Shown one piece after another: positions 24,306 to 32,587 of a stretch of DNA of 64,000 nt (its first letter is position 1; the number at the start of each line of letters is the position of its first letter). The stretch comes from Pseudomonadota bacterium. Its GTDB lineage: Bacteria > Pseudomonadota > Alphaproteobacteria > Rhodospirillales > Magnetospirillaceae. The translations under genes were made by a program, and so were the position numbers. The notes below the pieces were generated by a model. It was given only the letters and a program-made list of their open reading frames with translations, searched no databases and was not told the DNA's origin. Location: positions 1-64,000 of the forward strand of contig JAJXWP010000005.1 in the NCBI GenBank assembly GCA_021781575.1, in the 5' to 3' direction.

Positions 24306-25262
24306 TCAGCCAACGGCCGCTTGCGCGTCGCCGATGCGCGCGTCGTCGCGGCGGCCGCGTTCCCGCGCCCAGCGGTCGCGCATCTCGTGCCACTCCTCGG
24401 CAAATGGCGAGACGTCGTCGTTGCCGGCCAGCACATGATCGAGAACCTGACGGTAGAAACCACAGATGTCGCCGACCAGCGGCACCGACCGCTCACGGCC
24501 GGGAATCTTGAATCGATCGACGCCCAGCTTGATGTACTCGGGCATTTCCCAGAGCAGAAGCTCGGGGGTCGCCTTCAGGTCCGGCGTGTCGGCGTGGCGT
24601 TCCTGGTCGACGCTCAGATCCCATTTGGCCCGGCAGATGCGATAGCAGCTGCCCCCTTTGCTGGCGCTGCCGACGAAGTGGTCCTTGCCGGCGGCATCCT
24701 TCTGATGGTTGATCTGGAAATAGCTGCTGGAATAGCACCGCCCCGGACAGATCCGCCCGCGCTTGACCGCCTGAAACATGAAGGCTTCCAGCTTGATCCC
24801 GGTCTGGTCGCGGATCTGCTCCAGTTCGGCGGTTCCCCAGCGATAGGGGATGACGACGATGTTGGCGCCCAGGGCCCGGTAGAAGTAGATATCTTCGCTG
24901 TTGAACACGCCGGCGGTGACGCTGACATGGATGTCGAGATCGGGGAACCGCTGGCGGACCAGGTCGATGCAGCCGGGGTCGCAGATCATCACCCCAGCCG
25001 CCCCCCAGGCGGCATAGCGTTCGATCTTCGCCAGGAAGGTCGGGATCTCCTGCGGGCTGGGCATGACGTTGATGGCGACGCGCACGTCCTTGCCTTTCGG
25101 CCTGCTCCAGGCGATCAGCTCTTCGATCTCCATGTCGTCCAGCTCGTCGCTGGCAGGCCGCCGGCTCCAGCCCTTGGGGCCGACAAACACCGAATCGCAG
25201 CCTCGCTCCAGGGCGGTGACCGCCATCTCCAGAGTGCCGCCGGGGCCCATCAACGCAACCAT
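24306..25262 (-). CDS. U32-family protein, first paralogue
   Basis: The 318-residue protein belongs to the U32 'peptidase' superfamily (UbiU/UbiV, TrhP, RlhA relatives). It shows MGPGGTLEMAVTAL at the barrel start, GWSRRP at 31-36, and a Cys set C172, C176 (ICPGRC), C206 and C210 (SCYRIC) that probably holds a 4Fe-4S cluster. Its nearest relatives here are the genes at 26252 and 28184, which share these positions. Characterised U32 proteins use prephenate or carry out O2-independent hydroxylation, not proteolysis. Substrate unknown. Confidence 0.85.
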   Translation of the reverse strand: MVALMGPGGTLEMAVTALERGCDSVFVGPKGWSRRPASDELDDMEIEELIAWSRPKGKDVRVAINVMPSPQEIPTFLAKIERYAAWGAAGVMICDPGCIDLVRQRFPDLDIHVSVTAGVFNSEDIYFYRALGANIVVIPYRWGTAELEQIRDQTGIKLEAFMFQAVKRGRICPGRCYSSSYFQINHQKDAAGKDHFVGSASKGGSCYRICRAKWDLSVDQERHADTPDLKATPELLLWEMPEYIKLGVDRFKIPGRERSVPLVGDICGFYRQVLDHVLAGNDDVSPFAEEWHEMRDRWARERGRRDDARIGDAQAAVG

Positions 25263-25274
25263 GCTTGCCGCTCC

Positions 25275-26252
25275 TCAAAGATTGGGAAAAAGGGAGAAGG
25301 CGCCCAACGGAATGGCGGGAACGCCAAGGGCCTCTTCGCCGATGAGCGCCTTCAGCCGCTCGAACAGCCGCACCAGGGCGCTGGGGTCCTCGGGCTGCCA
25401 GTCGGTGCAGATCCGGCGGCACCAGGCGGCGCGCAGGCCGGCGGCGACGTCCGGCCGGCCGCTCGACGATGCCGCCGCCAGCCGCCACGCCGCGCCGTCG
25501 CTGCGCAGGAGCGCCACCGCCTGGCGATAGGCGGCGACGAACCCGGCGATCACCGCCGGCTGCCGGGCAATGAACGATTCTCGGCAACTGAAGAAGGTGG
25601 TCGGCGCCGTTGCGCCGCCCAGCCGCTCGAGAAGATCGAGAACGTCGCACAATTGGCGGAACCGGCCGGTTTCGGTTAATGCCGGCACCAGATGCCAATA
25701 GACCACCGCCGCGTCGACACGGCCCTGTTCCAGCCATTCGACCAGGGTCGTCTTCGACATGGCTTCGATCACCGTGGCCTCGGCTGCCGGGTCGAAGCCA
25801 AGAGATTGCCGGCAGGCGGCGCGGATCACCGACCAGTTCTTGTCCTGGCGGCGGACCACGCCGATGCGATGGCCCCGCAGATGATCGAGATCGGTGATGC
25901 CGCCATCCCGGGAGACCACCATGCCGCCCATGATCCGGCCATAAGGGAACACCGCGGCGATCGGAAACCCGGCCAGGCGATGGCGGGCCAGCGAGATCCA
26001 ATCGGTGTCGATGAGATCGGCGGCGCCTTCCGCCAGCGCCGACTCGGTGGCCTGGCGCAGGGGCGTCGCCCGATCGGTGCCGAGGCCGAGCTCGAGGTGG
26101 AAGCCGTGCCGGTGGTCGAACCCCAGCGCCCGGATCGTACGCATAACCCAGGCCGGGCTTCCGGTCGCCTCGAAGGCGCAGCGGAGTATGGGGAACCGTT
26201 CGGCTTCGGCAGGATCGGCAAGGGCGCCGGCAATGCCGAAGTCGCCGGCCAT
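25275..26252 (-). CDS. Periplasmic-binding-fold protein without signal peptide (NMT1/SsuA-like)
   Basis: The 325-residue protein resembles NMT1/THI5 and SsuA-type binding proteins: an early LRCAFEATGSPAWVM segment, AADLIDTDWISLARH, LRGHRIGVVRRQDKNW near residue 122, and VDAAVVYWHLVPAL. It starts within TGATG of the preceding U32 gene and has no signal peptide or lipobox, so it is probably cytoplasmic. It may act as a substrate carrier or an enzyme; MqnA, MqnD and THI5 are enzymes of this fold. No permease or ATPase is nearby. Confidence 0.7.
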   Translation of the reverse strand: MAGDFGIAGALADPAEAERFPILRCAFEATGSPAWVMRTIRALGFDHRHGFHLELGLGTDRATPLRQATESALAEGAADLIDTDWISLARHRLAGFPIAAVFPYGRIMGGMVVSRDGGITDLDHLRGHRIGVVRRQDKNWSVIRAACRQSLGFDPAAEATVIEAMSKTTLVEWLEQGRVDAAVVYWHLVPALTETGRFRQLCDVLDLLERLGGATAPTTFFSCRESFIARQPAVIAGFVAAYRQAVALLRSDGAAWRLAAASSSGRPDVAAGLRAAWCRRICTDWQPEDPSALVRLFERLKALIGEEALGVPAIPLGAFSLFPNL

Positions 26253-27235
26253 CACGCCGTTCCCCAGCGCGGCGCGGCGACCTCCGCGGGGGTGGCGCGG
26301 CTCATCAGGTTGTCGACGCGCTTGTTCTTCTCGACGATCCAACGCGAGCGGAGAACCGCCAGGTCCTCGCCATAGACGCCCATGTCGAGCCTGCTGCCGT
26401 CGACGATCCCATCCAGCACCTTGCGGTAGAAGCGCACCAGATCGCGGATCATCGGCGTCGGCCGCTCCCGCCCGGACAGCTTGAAGCATTCCACCCCGAG
26501 GGCCAGCATGCGCGGCAGCTGGTCCAGCATCAGCCGGGCGTCGCGGCGCAGTTTCAGGCTTTGCGCCGCCTCGCTGCCGCTGGTGAAATCCCACTGCACC
26601 TGGCACACCCGGTAGCATTCCTTGGCTCCGCGGTTGGCGCTGCCGAAGCTTTCGCCCTTGCCTTCCGCCGGCAGCCACTCACGGTATTTGAGGTAGCTCG
26701 ACATGATGCATTTGCCGGGGCAGATCTTCCCGGTCTGAATGGTCTCGAACAGGAAGACTTCGAGGCCGATGTCCGAGCAACGGCTCACCTGTTCGACCTC
26801 GGTTTCCCCCCAGCGATAGGGGAGGATGATCATGTCGGCGCCGAGATCCCGATAGAAGCGGGCGTCCCAGGCGTTGGTGATGCCGCTGCCGATGCTGACG
26901 TGGATCACCGTCTCGGGCAGCATGCGGCGGATCAGGGCGATGGCGCCGGGATCGGTGACGATGAAGCCCGAGCAGCCGTAATCCGCATAACGCTGGACCT
27001 TGGCCAGGAAGTCGTCCATCTCGAAGGTGCTGGGGAAGGTATTGAGCACAATGCGGACCTGGCGGCCACGAGCCCCGGCATAGTCGATGGCCGATTTGAT
27101 GTCGTCGTCGGTCATTTCCGATTCGGCGGGGCGGCGGCTCCATCCCAGGGGGCCGACATAGACGACGTCGGCTCCCTCGTCGACGGCGGCGGCGGCCATC
27201 TCGCGGCTGCCGCCGGGCGCCAGCAACGTCGGCAA
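26252..27235 (-). CDS. U32-family protein, second paralogue
   Basis: The 327-residue protein has APGGSREMAAAAVDEGADVVYVG at the N-terminus, GWSRRP at 31-36 and Cys residues at 172, 176 (ICPGKC), 207 and 211 (ECYRVC), nearly the same spacing as the first paralogue. A 4Fe-4S cluster is likely. It is one base from the third paralogue upstream and overlaps the binding-fold gene by one base downstream, so these products are probably made in fixed proportions. Confidence 0.86.
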   Translation of the reverse strand: MPTLLAPGGSREMAAAAVDEGADVVYVGPLGWSRRPAESEMTDDDIKSAIDYAGARGRQVRIVLNTFPSTFEMDDFLAKVQRYADYGCSGFIVTDPGAIALIRRMLPETVIHVSIGSGITNAWDARFYRDLGADMIILPYRWGETEVEQVSRCSDIGLEVFLFETIQTGKICPGKCIMSSYLKYREWLPAEGKGESFGSANRGAKECYRVCQVQWDFTSGSEAAQSLKLRRDARLMLDQLPRMLALGVECFKLSGRERPTPMIRDLVRFYRKVLDGIVDGSRLDMGVYGEDLAVLRSRWIVEKNKRVDNLMSRATPAEVAAPRWGTA

Positions 27236-27236
27236 C

Positions 27237-28151
27237 TCACGCTCTCCCCAGGTAGCGGCGGCCGGCGTTCTCGAAGTAGTAGCCGTTGCACAGCCCCATC
27301 TTGGCCAGCGCGGTGAGCTCCTCCAGGGCTGCCGAAAGATCGCCGGCGGGCTGCCCGGAAAATGCCCTGGTCAGCCCGTCGCGATACAGCCGGCCGACGG
27401 CGGCGACGTATTCGCTGCTTTCGCCATGGCTTTGCACGTAGAAGGCGTCCAGTTTGGCCGCCGCCAGCTCCTCCAGATGTTCCAGCATGCACAGATCGCT
27501 GCCGCTCAGGGTCATGCGGCCTGTGTCCTTCAGCGACCAGCCGCCGGCGGTGCGCGTCAGCCAATGCTCGCGCGAGCACAGGGCGCCGCAGCCTTCGGCC
27601 GGCCGGTGTTCGGCATGTTCGAGGATGAAACAGGTCTCCGAGATCACCAGGGGGATCTTGCCGTGCACCGGGATCAGCACCTGAATGGGTGTATGGTCAC
27701 GGATATAGATGGCCTCCTTCAGGCTGAGTTCCGGGTTGGGATAGACCCGGGTGACGCCGTAATCCTTGACCACGCGGGCGGTGGCGTCGGTGTAAAGGTT
27801 GCCGAATACGCCCAGGTGAACCGGCTTGCTGCAGCCCATCTCGCGCAGCATGCGGAGGACGCCGAGATTGTGGACTTCGATGGCGTCGATCGGCAGCGGC
27901 ATTGCCGCCTCGATGACTGCCCGCACGCGGTCGAGGTCGTGATTGCTGGGCACGGCGTAAAGCCGGAGATAGCACTTCTTGCCCTGCGCCTTGACCAGGT
28001 CGACGGCTTCGGCCAGGAGCTCGGGATGTGAGCTGAAATTGGCCGGTGTGTCCTGGCACGAGAAGTCGCCGAGATAAAGGGCGTCATAGGCGGAATAGTC
28101 GCCGCGACGCAGAAGGCGCGGGGAGGCGACGTTAGTGGACAGCTCGAACAT
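27237..28151 (-). CDS. U32-family protein, divergent third paralogue
   Basis: The 304-residue protein is clearly U32-like but of a different branch. It lacks the GWSRRP and CPGxC motifs of its neighbours. Instead it has LYLGDFSCQDTPANF near residue 27, VHNLGVLRMLREMG near 93, and Cys at 174 (SETCFILEHA), 188, 192 (GCGALC) and 221 (SDLCMLEHL), the arrangement seen in UbiU/UbiV and RlhA-type proteins. It may form a heterodimer with one of the neighbours as UbiU does with UbiV. Confidence 0.83.
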   Translation of the reverse strand: MFELSTNVASPRLLRRGDYSAYDALYLGDFSCQDTPANFSSHPELLAEAVDLVKAQGKKCYLRLYAVPSNHDLDRVRAVIEAAMPLPIDAIEVHNLGVLRMLREMGCSKPVHLGVFGNLYTDATARVVKDYGVTRVYPNPELSLKEAIYIRDHTPIQVLIPVHGKIPLVISETCFILEHAEHRPAEGCGALCSREHWLTRTAGGWSLKDTGRMTLSGSDLCMLEHLEELAAAKLDAFYVQSHGESSEYVAAVGRLYRDGLTRAFSGQPAGDLSAALEELTALAKMGLCNGYYFENAGRRYLGRA

Positions 28152-28183
28152 GGACGGTCCTCACGGATGGAGATTGCTTGTCG

Positions 28184-29179
28184 TTACTGTGCGGCTGCGA
28201 CGGCGGCCGCCCCGTCGGCGCGGCGCGCCTCTCGTTCTGCTTCGCCGATCAGCCGGCGGTCGCGCTGTCCCCGCTCGACCTTCCAGCGCTGATGGAAGCT
28301 CTCCAGCCGGGGGTGATAGGCGGCCAGATCAAGGGGGGCGCCGGCCTCGATGCGGTCGAGCACCTCGCGATAGAAGCGGACGATGTCGCGCACCAGGATC
28401 TCCGAGCGGTCGCGGCCGGGAACCTTCAGGCAGTCGACGCCGGCGGCCAGATAGGCCGGCAATTCGTCGAGCCACAGGGCCGGATTGGTCTTGATGGTCA
28501 TGGCCCGGCCCCAGCCGCCCTCGTCCTCGCCGAACGTCCAGTTGGTCTGGCAGACGCGAAGACAGTCGCCTCCCCGGCTGGCACTGCCGAAGAAATGGTC
28601 CTTGCCATTCTGGTCGAGCCAATGGCGATAGCTGAAATAGCTGCTCATCATGCATTTGCCGGGGCAGATCTTGCCGCCGGACGGTGTCTTGAACAGGAAG
28701 ACTTCGATGCCGATGCCGGTCATCGCCTTGACCTGGGCGATCTCCTCGACGGTCATCCGATAGGGCAGAACAACATGGGTGGCGCCGCTTTCGGCAAGGA
28801 AACGGACATCCTCGTAATTGGTGATGCCGCAGCCGACGCTGGTGTGGATGGCCACCTGCGGCAGCCGCGCATGGACCAGGCGCATGCAGCCGACGTCGCT
28901 GATCATGAAGCCCTTGGCCCCCCAGCCGGCGTACATGTCGATCCGCTCGATGAACATGGGGATCTCAGTGGAGCTGGGCAGGGTATTGACGACGACCCGA
29001 ACCTCCTTGCCGCGTTCGCCGGCATAGTCGATGATCTCGCGGATCTCGTCATCGGTCAGCTCATGCTCGGAGCCTCGCCGGCTCCAGCCGACCACTCCGA
29101 CATAAACGGCGTCGGCACCTTCATCGAGCACCAGCTTGGCCATTTCCCTGGTGCCGCCGGGCGCCATCATCAAAACCAT
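28184..29179 (-). CDS. U32-family protein, fourth paralogue
   Basis: The 331-residue protein has APGGTREMAKLVLDEGADAVYVG, GWSRRG at 31-36 and Cys at 172, 176 (ICPGKC), 206 and 210 (DCLRVC). The ATG at 29179 is chosen because GGGAGG lies 6-7 bases upstream; the longer frame from 29194 would start within that ribosome site. It is the first U32 gene of the run, preceded by a 195-bp AT-rich gap that should hold the operon promoter. Confidence 0.86.
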   Translation of the reverse strand: MVLMMAPGGTREMAKLVLDEGADAVYVGVVGWSRRGSEHELTDDEIREIIDYAGERGKEVRVVVNTLPSSTEIPMFIERIDMYAGWGAKGFMISDVGCMRLVHARLPQVAIHTSVGCGITNYEDVRFLAESGATHVVLPYRMTVEEIAQVKAMTGIGIEVFLFKTPSGGKICPGKCMMSSYFSYRHWLDQNGKDHFFGSASRGGDCLRVCQTNWTFGEDEGGWGRAMTIKTNPALWLDELPAYLAAGVDCLKVPGRDRSEILVRDIVRFYREVLDRIEAGAPLDLAAYHPRLESFHQRWKVERGQRDRRLIGEAEREARRADGAAAVAAAQ

Positions 29180-29354
29180 GGCAAATCCTCCCACCTCATT
29201 CTTTTGACGAAGCTAGCACCAGCTGGCATCGCCGAAAATCTATGAGTGCTATTGCGATTTCGAATAGGGGTAAAGGCAAAGAAATGGAAATCGCACGCTG
29301 CCATTACGCTTGTGAATGGCGGCATGGATACGAAAACTATAAAATTTATCGCAG

Positions 29355-29374
29355 GTCTATATTGTACTTTAGAC
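29355..29374. promoter_or_regulatory. Possible LysR-type dyad before the U32 operon
   Basis: GTCTA (29355-29359) and TAGAC (29370-29374) form an inverted repeat around an AT-rich centre, immediately after the lysR stop and about 175 bp before the first U32 start, in a gap much richer in A+T than its surroundings. It contains a T-N11-A arrangement typical of LysR sites. Confidence 0.35.
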
Positions 29375-30412
29375 TTATAGAGCTGGTGCTGCCGGGAGAG
29401 CCGAGGCGGTGCCGACTGCCACCGCGGCCGGTCTTGCCGGGGGCGGGCTTTCGATGAAGGGGGGGGCAGGCAGGACACGCGGAAGGCGGACCTCGCCGCC
29501 GGCTTCCCGCAAGACCCGCAGGAAGCTTTTGTATGGCTCGACGCGCAGGTATTGCGAAGGCACCAGGGCGACGGCCTGGCGGCTGGGTTGGTCGGTGGCG
29601 TAGAGGTCGATGCCCGGAATGCAGCCGATTCCGTCATGGGCGGTCAATGCCGGCACCAGGCATACGCCGAGGCCGGCGCGCACCATGCCGAGGGCGACCT
29701 CGTAGCTGCGGCACTGGGCGACCAGCCGATGGCGCGGCAGCACCCGCTGGTACCAGCATTCGACACGGCGGCTGTGCTGGGTGCCGAAGTTGAATTGGAT
29801 GCAGCTGTTGAGGATCTTGCGTTCGGCCGCGGACAGGCCCGTTTCAGGGTCCGCCAAGCCGGACAGCTTCAGGCCGCTCGGCACGGCGAAGACGTAAGGG
29901 TCCTCGACCACCGGGATCTCTTTGAACGAACTGCTGCTCTGGGCGATGGCGTTGCTTGCCACCAGTCCGATATTGACCGAGCGGCCGTACAACAGGTCGA
30001 GCGCTTCGGCCGGGGCGGTCTCGTGGATGTCGAATTCGACCTCGGGGTGGGTTGCGGCAAGCCGGGAAATGGCATGGGGCAGGACGGCGCGAATGATCGA
30101 ATTGAGCCCCGCCAGGCGTATGATGCCGCGCAGTCCGGCGGAAAACTCCCGAAGGCCGGTCTGCGCCTGATCGACCTCATCGAGAATGGTTCGCGCTTGC
30201 CGCAGCAGGAAATGGCCGGCTTCGGTCAGCACCATCTGGTTCAGGGTGCGTTCGAACAGCTTCGCCCCGACGCTCTGTTCGAGCTTTGACAGCTGCTGCG
30301 ACAATGTCGGCTGGGCCAACCCCAACTGCTTGCCGGCGCGGGTCAGGCTGGCGGCCTGAGCGACCGCGCAGAATATCCGCAGTTGGCGAAACGTCAGGTC
30401 GGTGGTCAGCAT
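29375..30412 (-). CDS. LysR-family transcriptional regulator
   Basis: The 345-residue protein starts LTFRQLRIFCAVAQAASLTRAG with a winged helix-turn-helix (AQPTLSQQLSKLEQSVGAKL, residues 32-52), followed by the two-lobed effector domain. The C-terminal 35 residues are Pro/Ala-rich and unusual. It overlaps the aminotransferase by 7 bp and lies upstream of the U32 genes on the same strand, so it probably controls them. The long upstream extension of the frame lies inside the aminotransferase and is rejected. Confidence 0.88.
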   Translation of the reverse strand: MLTTDLTFRQLRIFCAVAQAASLTRAGKQLGLAQPTLSQQLSKLEQSVGAKLFERTLNQMVLTEAGHFLLRQARTILDEVDQAQTGLREFSAGLRGIIRLAGLNSIIRAVLPHAISRLAATHPEVEFDIHETAPAEALDLLYGRSVNIGLVASNAIAQSSSSFKEIPVVEDPYVFAVPSGLKLSGLADPETGLSAAERKILNSCIQFNFGTQHSRRVECWYQRVLPRHRLVAQCRSYEVALGMVRAGLGVCLVPALTAHDGIGCIPGIDLYATDQPSRQAVALVPSQYLRVEPYKSFLRVLREAGGEVRLPRVLPAPPFIESPPPARPAAVAVGTASALPAAPAL

Positions 30413-31422
30413 GCCTGCTCCACGGCGGCGGGCTGCGACAAGGCGGACACCAGGGCGGCGATGAACCGCTCGTTCTCTTCGGGCCGCCCGACACTGACGC
30501 GGATCCATTCGGGCCGGTCGAGGGCGTCCAGCGGCTTGACCTGGATGCCGCTCCCCCGCAGCCGCTGGCAGATGCGGCTGCCGTCGCCGACCCGCAGCAT
30601 GATGAAATTGGCTTCCGAGGGCAGGAAGTGCAGGCCCAGCGCCGCCAGTTGATTTTCCAGCCAGCGCCGCCCGCTGGTGTTGAGAGCGACACAATGCGTC
30701 AGGTGGTGCCGGTCGCCGATGGCCGCCAGCGCCGCCGCCTGGGCGATCCGACTGGTGTTGAAATGCTGCCGCTGCGTCTCGATGCGCCGCGCCAGCGCGG
30801 CAGGGGCGGCCGCGTAGCCGATGCGCAGCCCGGCCAGGCCGTAGGCTTTCGAAAGCGAGCGTGTCACCACCACGGTGCGGCCTTCGGCGATCCAGGCAAG
30901 GGCATCGGCCAGTCCGTCGCCGCCGACATATTCGCGATAGGCCTCGTCGACCACGACGGCCACGGTCTTCGGCAGGCGGTTGAGAAAAGCGGCGAACGCC
31001 GCATGTCGGATCGTCAGGCCGGTCGGGTTGTTGGGGTTGCCGAGCACGACCAGGCGGGTCCTGGACGTCACCGCGGCGGCCATGCCGTCAAGATCGTAGG
31101 CTTGTTCGACCAGAGGCACCAGGACCGCCGTCGCTCCGGTGCGGGCGATTATGGATCGATAGGCGGGAAAGGACGGCCAGCCGAGAACCGCTTCGTCGCC
31201 CCTGCCGAGCAAGGCGCGCGCCGTCAATTCCAGAACCTCGCAGGAGCCGTTGCCGAGGACGATCTGGTCCATGCCGATGGCGAGCAGGCTGGCCAGGGCT
31301 TCCTTCAGGGCGATCCCCCCGCCGTCGGGATAGCGGTGCGCCGACAGGGCGCCGTCGATGATGGCGTGGACGGCATAGGCCGACGGGCCGAACGGGTTCT
31401 CGTTGGCCGAAAGATCGATCAC
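30406..31422 (-). CDS. HisC-like pyridoxal-phosphate aminotransferase
   Basis: The 338-residue class I/II aminotransferase has NENPFGPSAYAVHAI at the N-terminus, GNGSCEVLEL near 57, GNPNNPTG near 127, and the PLP lysine in SLSKAYGLAGLRIGY near 190, with RVSVGRPEEN near the end. It resembles HisC and aromatic or phosphonate-type aminotransferases but lacks the usual first 20-30 residues. It starts at GTG and is directly followed by lysR. Substrate unknown; it may belong to the U32 pathway. Confidence 0.82.
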   Translation of the reverse strand: MIDLSANENPFGPSAYAVHAIIDGALSAHRYPDGGGIALKEALASLLAIGMDQIVLGNGSCEVLELTARALLGRGDEAVLGWPSFPAYRSIIARTGATAVLVPLVEQAYDLDGMAAAVTSRTRLVVLGNPNNPTGLTIRHAAFAAFLNRLPKTVAVVVDEAYREYVGGDGLADALAWIAEGRTVVVTRSLSKAYGLAGLRIGYAAAPAALARRIETQRQHFNTSRIAQAAALAAIGDRHHLTHCVALNTSGRRWLENQLAALGLHFLPSEANFIMLRVGDGSRICQRLRGSGIQVKPLDALDRPEWIRVSVGRPEENERFIAALVSALSQPAAVEQAC

Positions 31423-31537
31423 GGTTGCCTGACCGGGTCTGCGAGGCCCATGCGCCCCCCTCTCTCTTATCGTCCGCCGGGCATTTGTATCCGGCGGCTT
31501 GCTTTGGATCGATTATGAGCGACCGCGCCACACCGAA

Positions 31538-31554
31538 CGATTGGACTTTGGTGC
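31538..31554. promoter_or_regulatory. Motif shared with the alcohol regulator promoter
   Basis: CGATTGGACTTTGGTGC matches CGATTGGACTTTAGTC at 46041-46056, upstream of the LuxR-type response regulator of the alcohol region, over 16 bases with two differences. It lies 116 bp upstream of the aminotransferase start and 182 bp upstream of nikR. Confidence 0.4.
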
Positions 31555-31583
31555 AATCGGCAAGGCTTCGCTCTTGCCCCTGG

Positions 31584-31611
31584 CCGGGCGGGCACGGATG
31601 CGCCCGCCCGG
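31584..31611. terminator. Strong GC hairpin
   Basis: CCGGGCGGGC (31584-31593) pairs perfectly with GCCCGCCCGG (31602-31611) across an eight-base loop. It overlaps the start of repeat copy B and has no T-run, so it may be part of that element rather than a terminator. Confidence 0.4.
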
Positions 31612-31667
31612 CGAAGGTCTTTGACAGACCTGGTGCGGTGAACCTTTTGAATGAGTCACTGCACCAG
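31597..31667 (+). repeat. Dispersed hairpin repeat, copy B
   Basis: This 71-bp element is about 87 percent identical to 133-203. It includes CTTTGACAGACCTGGTGC and a matching GCACCAG at its end, so the hairpin is better paired than in copy A. It lies 69 bp upstream of the nikR start. Confidence 0.6.
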
Positions 31668-31735
31668 ATCTTCCTGGCGCCGGCCGGGCAGTGTGCTACA
31701 TCCATCGCGGATGGTTGGCGCGCAGCGAGGCGGAT

Positions 31736-32218
31736 ATGGAACGGGTGACCATTTCCCTGGATGAGGGGTTGCTGGAACAGTTCGACGCGTATATCGGGCG
31801 GAAGGGCTATGAAAACCGCTCGGAAGCGATCCGCGATCTGGTGCGGCGGCGCCTTGAAGAAGACAGGGCCGAGGAAGGCCGTGGCGGCCATGCGGTGGGC
31901 TGCCTGTCCTATGTCTACAACCACCACCAGCGGGAGTTGGGGCGGCGGCTGACGGAAGCCCAGCACGCCCGCCACGACCTCATGCTGTCCACCCTGCATG
32001 TTCATCTCGACCACGAGAATTGTCTCGAGGTCGTGGTGTTGCAGGGCGACACGCCGTCGGTGCGTCAGTTCGCCGAAGCCACCATCGCCGAAACCGGGGT
32101 CCGTCACGGCCACCTGCATCTGGTTGCCGCCGAAGTCGTGCGCGGACAGCATTCCCACGGGCCGGGACAAGGCCACTCCCACGCCCATGACCATGTGCAT
32201 TTCAAGCCGAAAAGTTAG
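31736..32218 (+). CDS. nikR: Nickel-responsive regulator NikR
   Basis: The 160-residue protein has a ribbon-helix-helix start (MERVTISLDEGLLEQF, then ENRSEAIRDLVRR) and an ACT-like metal domain with H77, H88, H90 and C96 in STLHVHLDHENC. These match the four high-affinity Ni ligands of E. coli NikR. The last 20 residues are a His-rich tail (HSHGPGQGHSHAHDH) that could add metal sites. It should repress nickel uptake when Ni2+ is plentiful; the exact operator at 4529 marks the NiCoT gene as a target. Confidence 0.95.
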   Translation: MERVTISLDEGLLEQFDAYIGRKGYENRSEAIRDLVRRRLEEDRAEEGRGGHAVGCLSYVYNHHQRELGRRLTEAQHARHDLMLSTLHVHLDHENCLEVVVLQGDTPSVRQFAEATIAETGVRHGHLHLVAAEVVRGQHSHGPGQGHSHAHDHVHFKPKS

Positions 32219-32587
32219 CCTTGATTTTTGCCCGCCCGGCGTGGCGCCGCGGCCAGCGGTATGTCCCGGGGCGCGACAGCGCATATGCCAATTTGCCGCC
32301 GAAGCAGTCTCGTTACCGCCAATTCCACAGAGCCTGAATTTACGACATTACGATCGTGCAGGAAAACACTCGATGTGTGCGGGTAGTATCTGGGAAGCCA
32401 TTGTGTTGAAAGCGTTCTTATCCATTGATGTAATGATACATAGTTCTTCCGGTGTGTGGAATGGTTTGCGTGTATTGAGTTAGCGTCGTTGCAATCAGAT
32501 GAATTTAGACAATGCCTTTCTTGAGCGGGTTCAGTCCAGAATCCGCGGGAATTGCGGCCGGCTCATATTTTGATTGGAGGCGAGGCG
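32219..32587. other. Gene-free stretch before the second sorting-signal gene
   Basis: About 370 bp, AT-richer than its surroundings from 32330 onward. TGTGTGGAATGGTTTGC near 32452 looks faintly like a sigma-54 site, but the GG to GC spacing is two bases short. No RNA or small gene was recognised. Confidence 0.4.

Larger units (their letters stand above)
31423..31735. other. Divergent promoter region between the aminotransferase and nikR
   Basis: A 313-bp gene-free region. It holds a CGATTGGACTTTGGTGC motif (31538-31554), a strong hairpin (31584-31611) and copy B of the dispersed repeat (31597-31667). No NikR-type dyad was found here. Confidence 0.5.

Noticed and set aside
32440-32470. Sigma-54 promoter before the second sorting-signal gene
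   Set aside because: The GG and GC elements are eight, not ten, bases apart, unlike the clear site at 19395.
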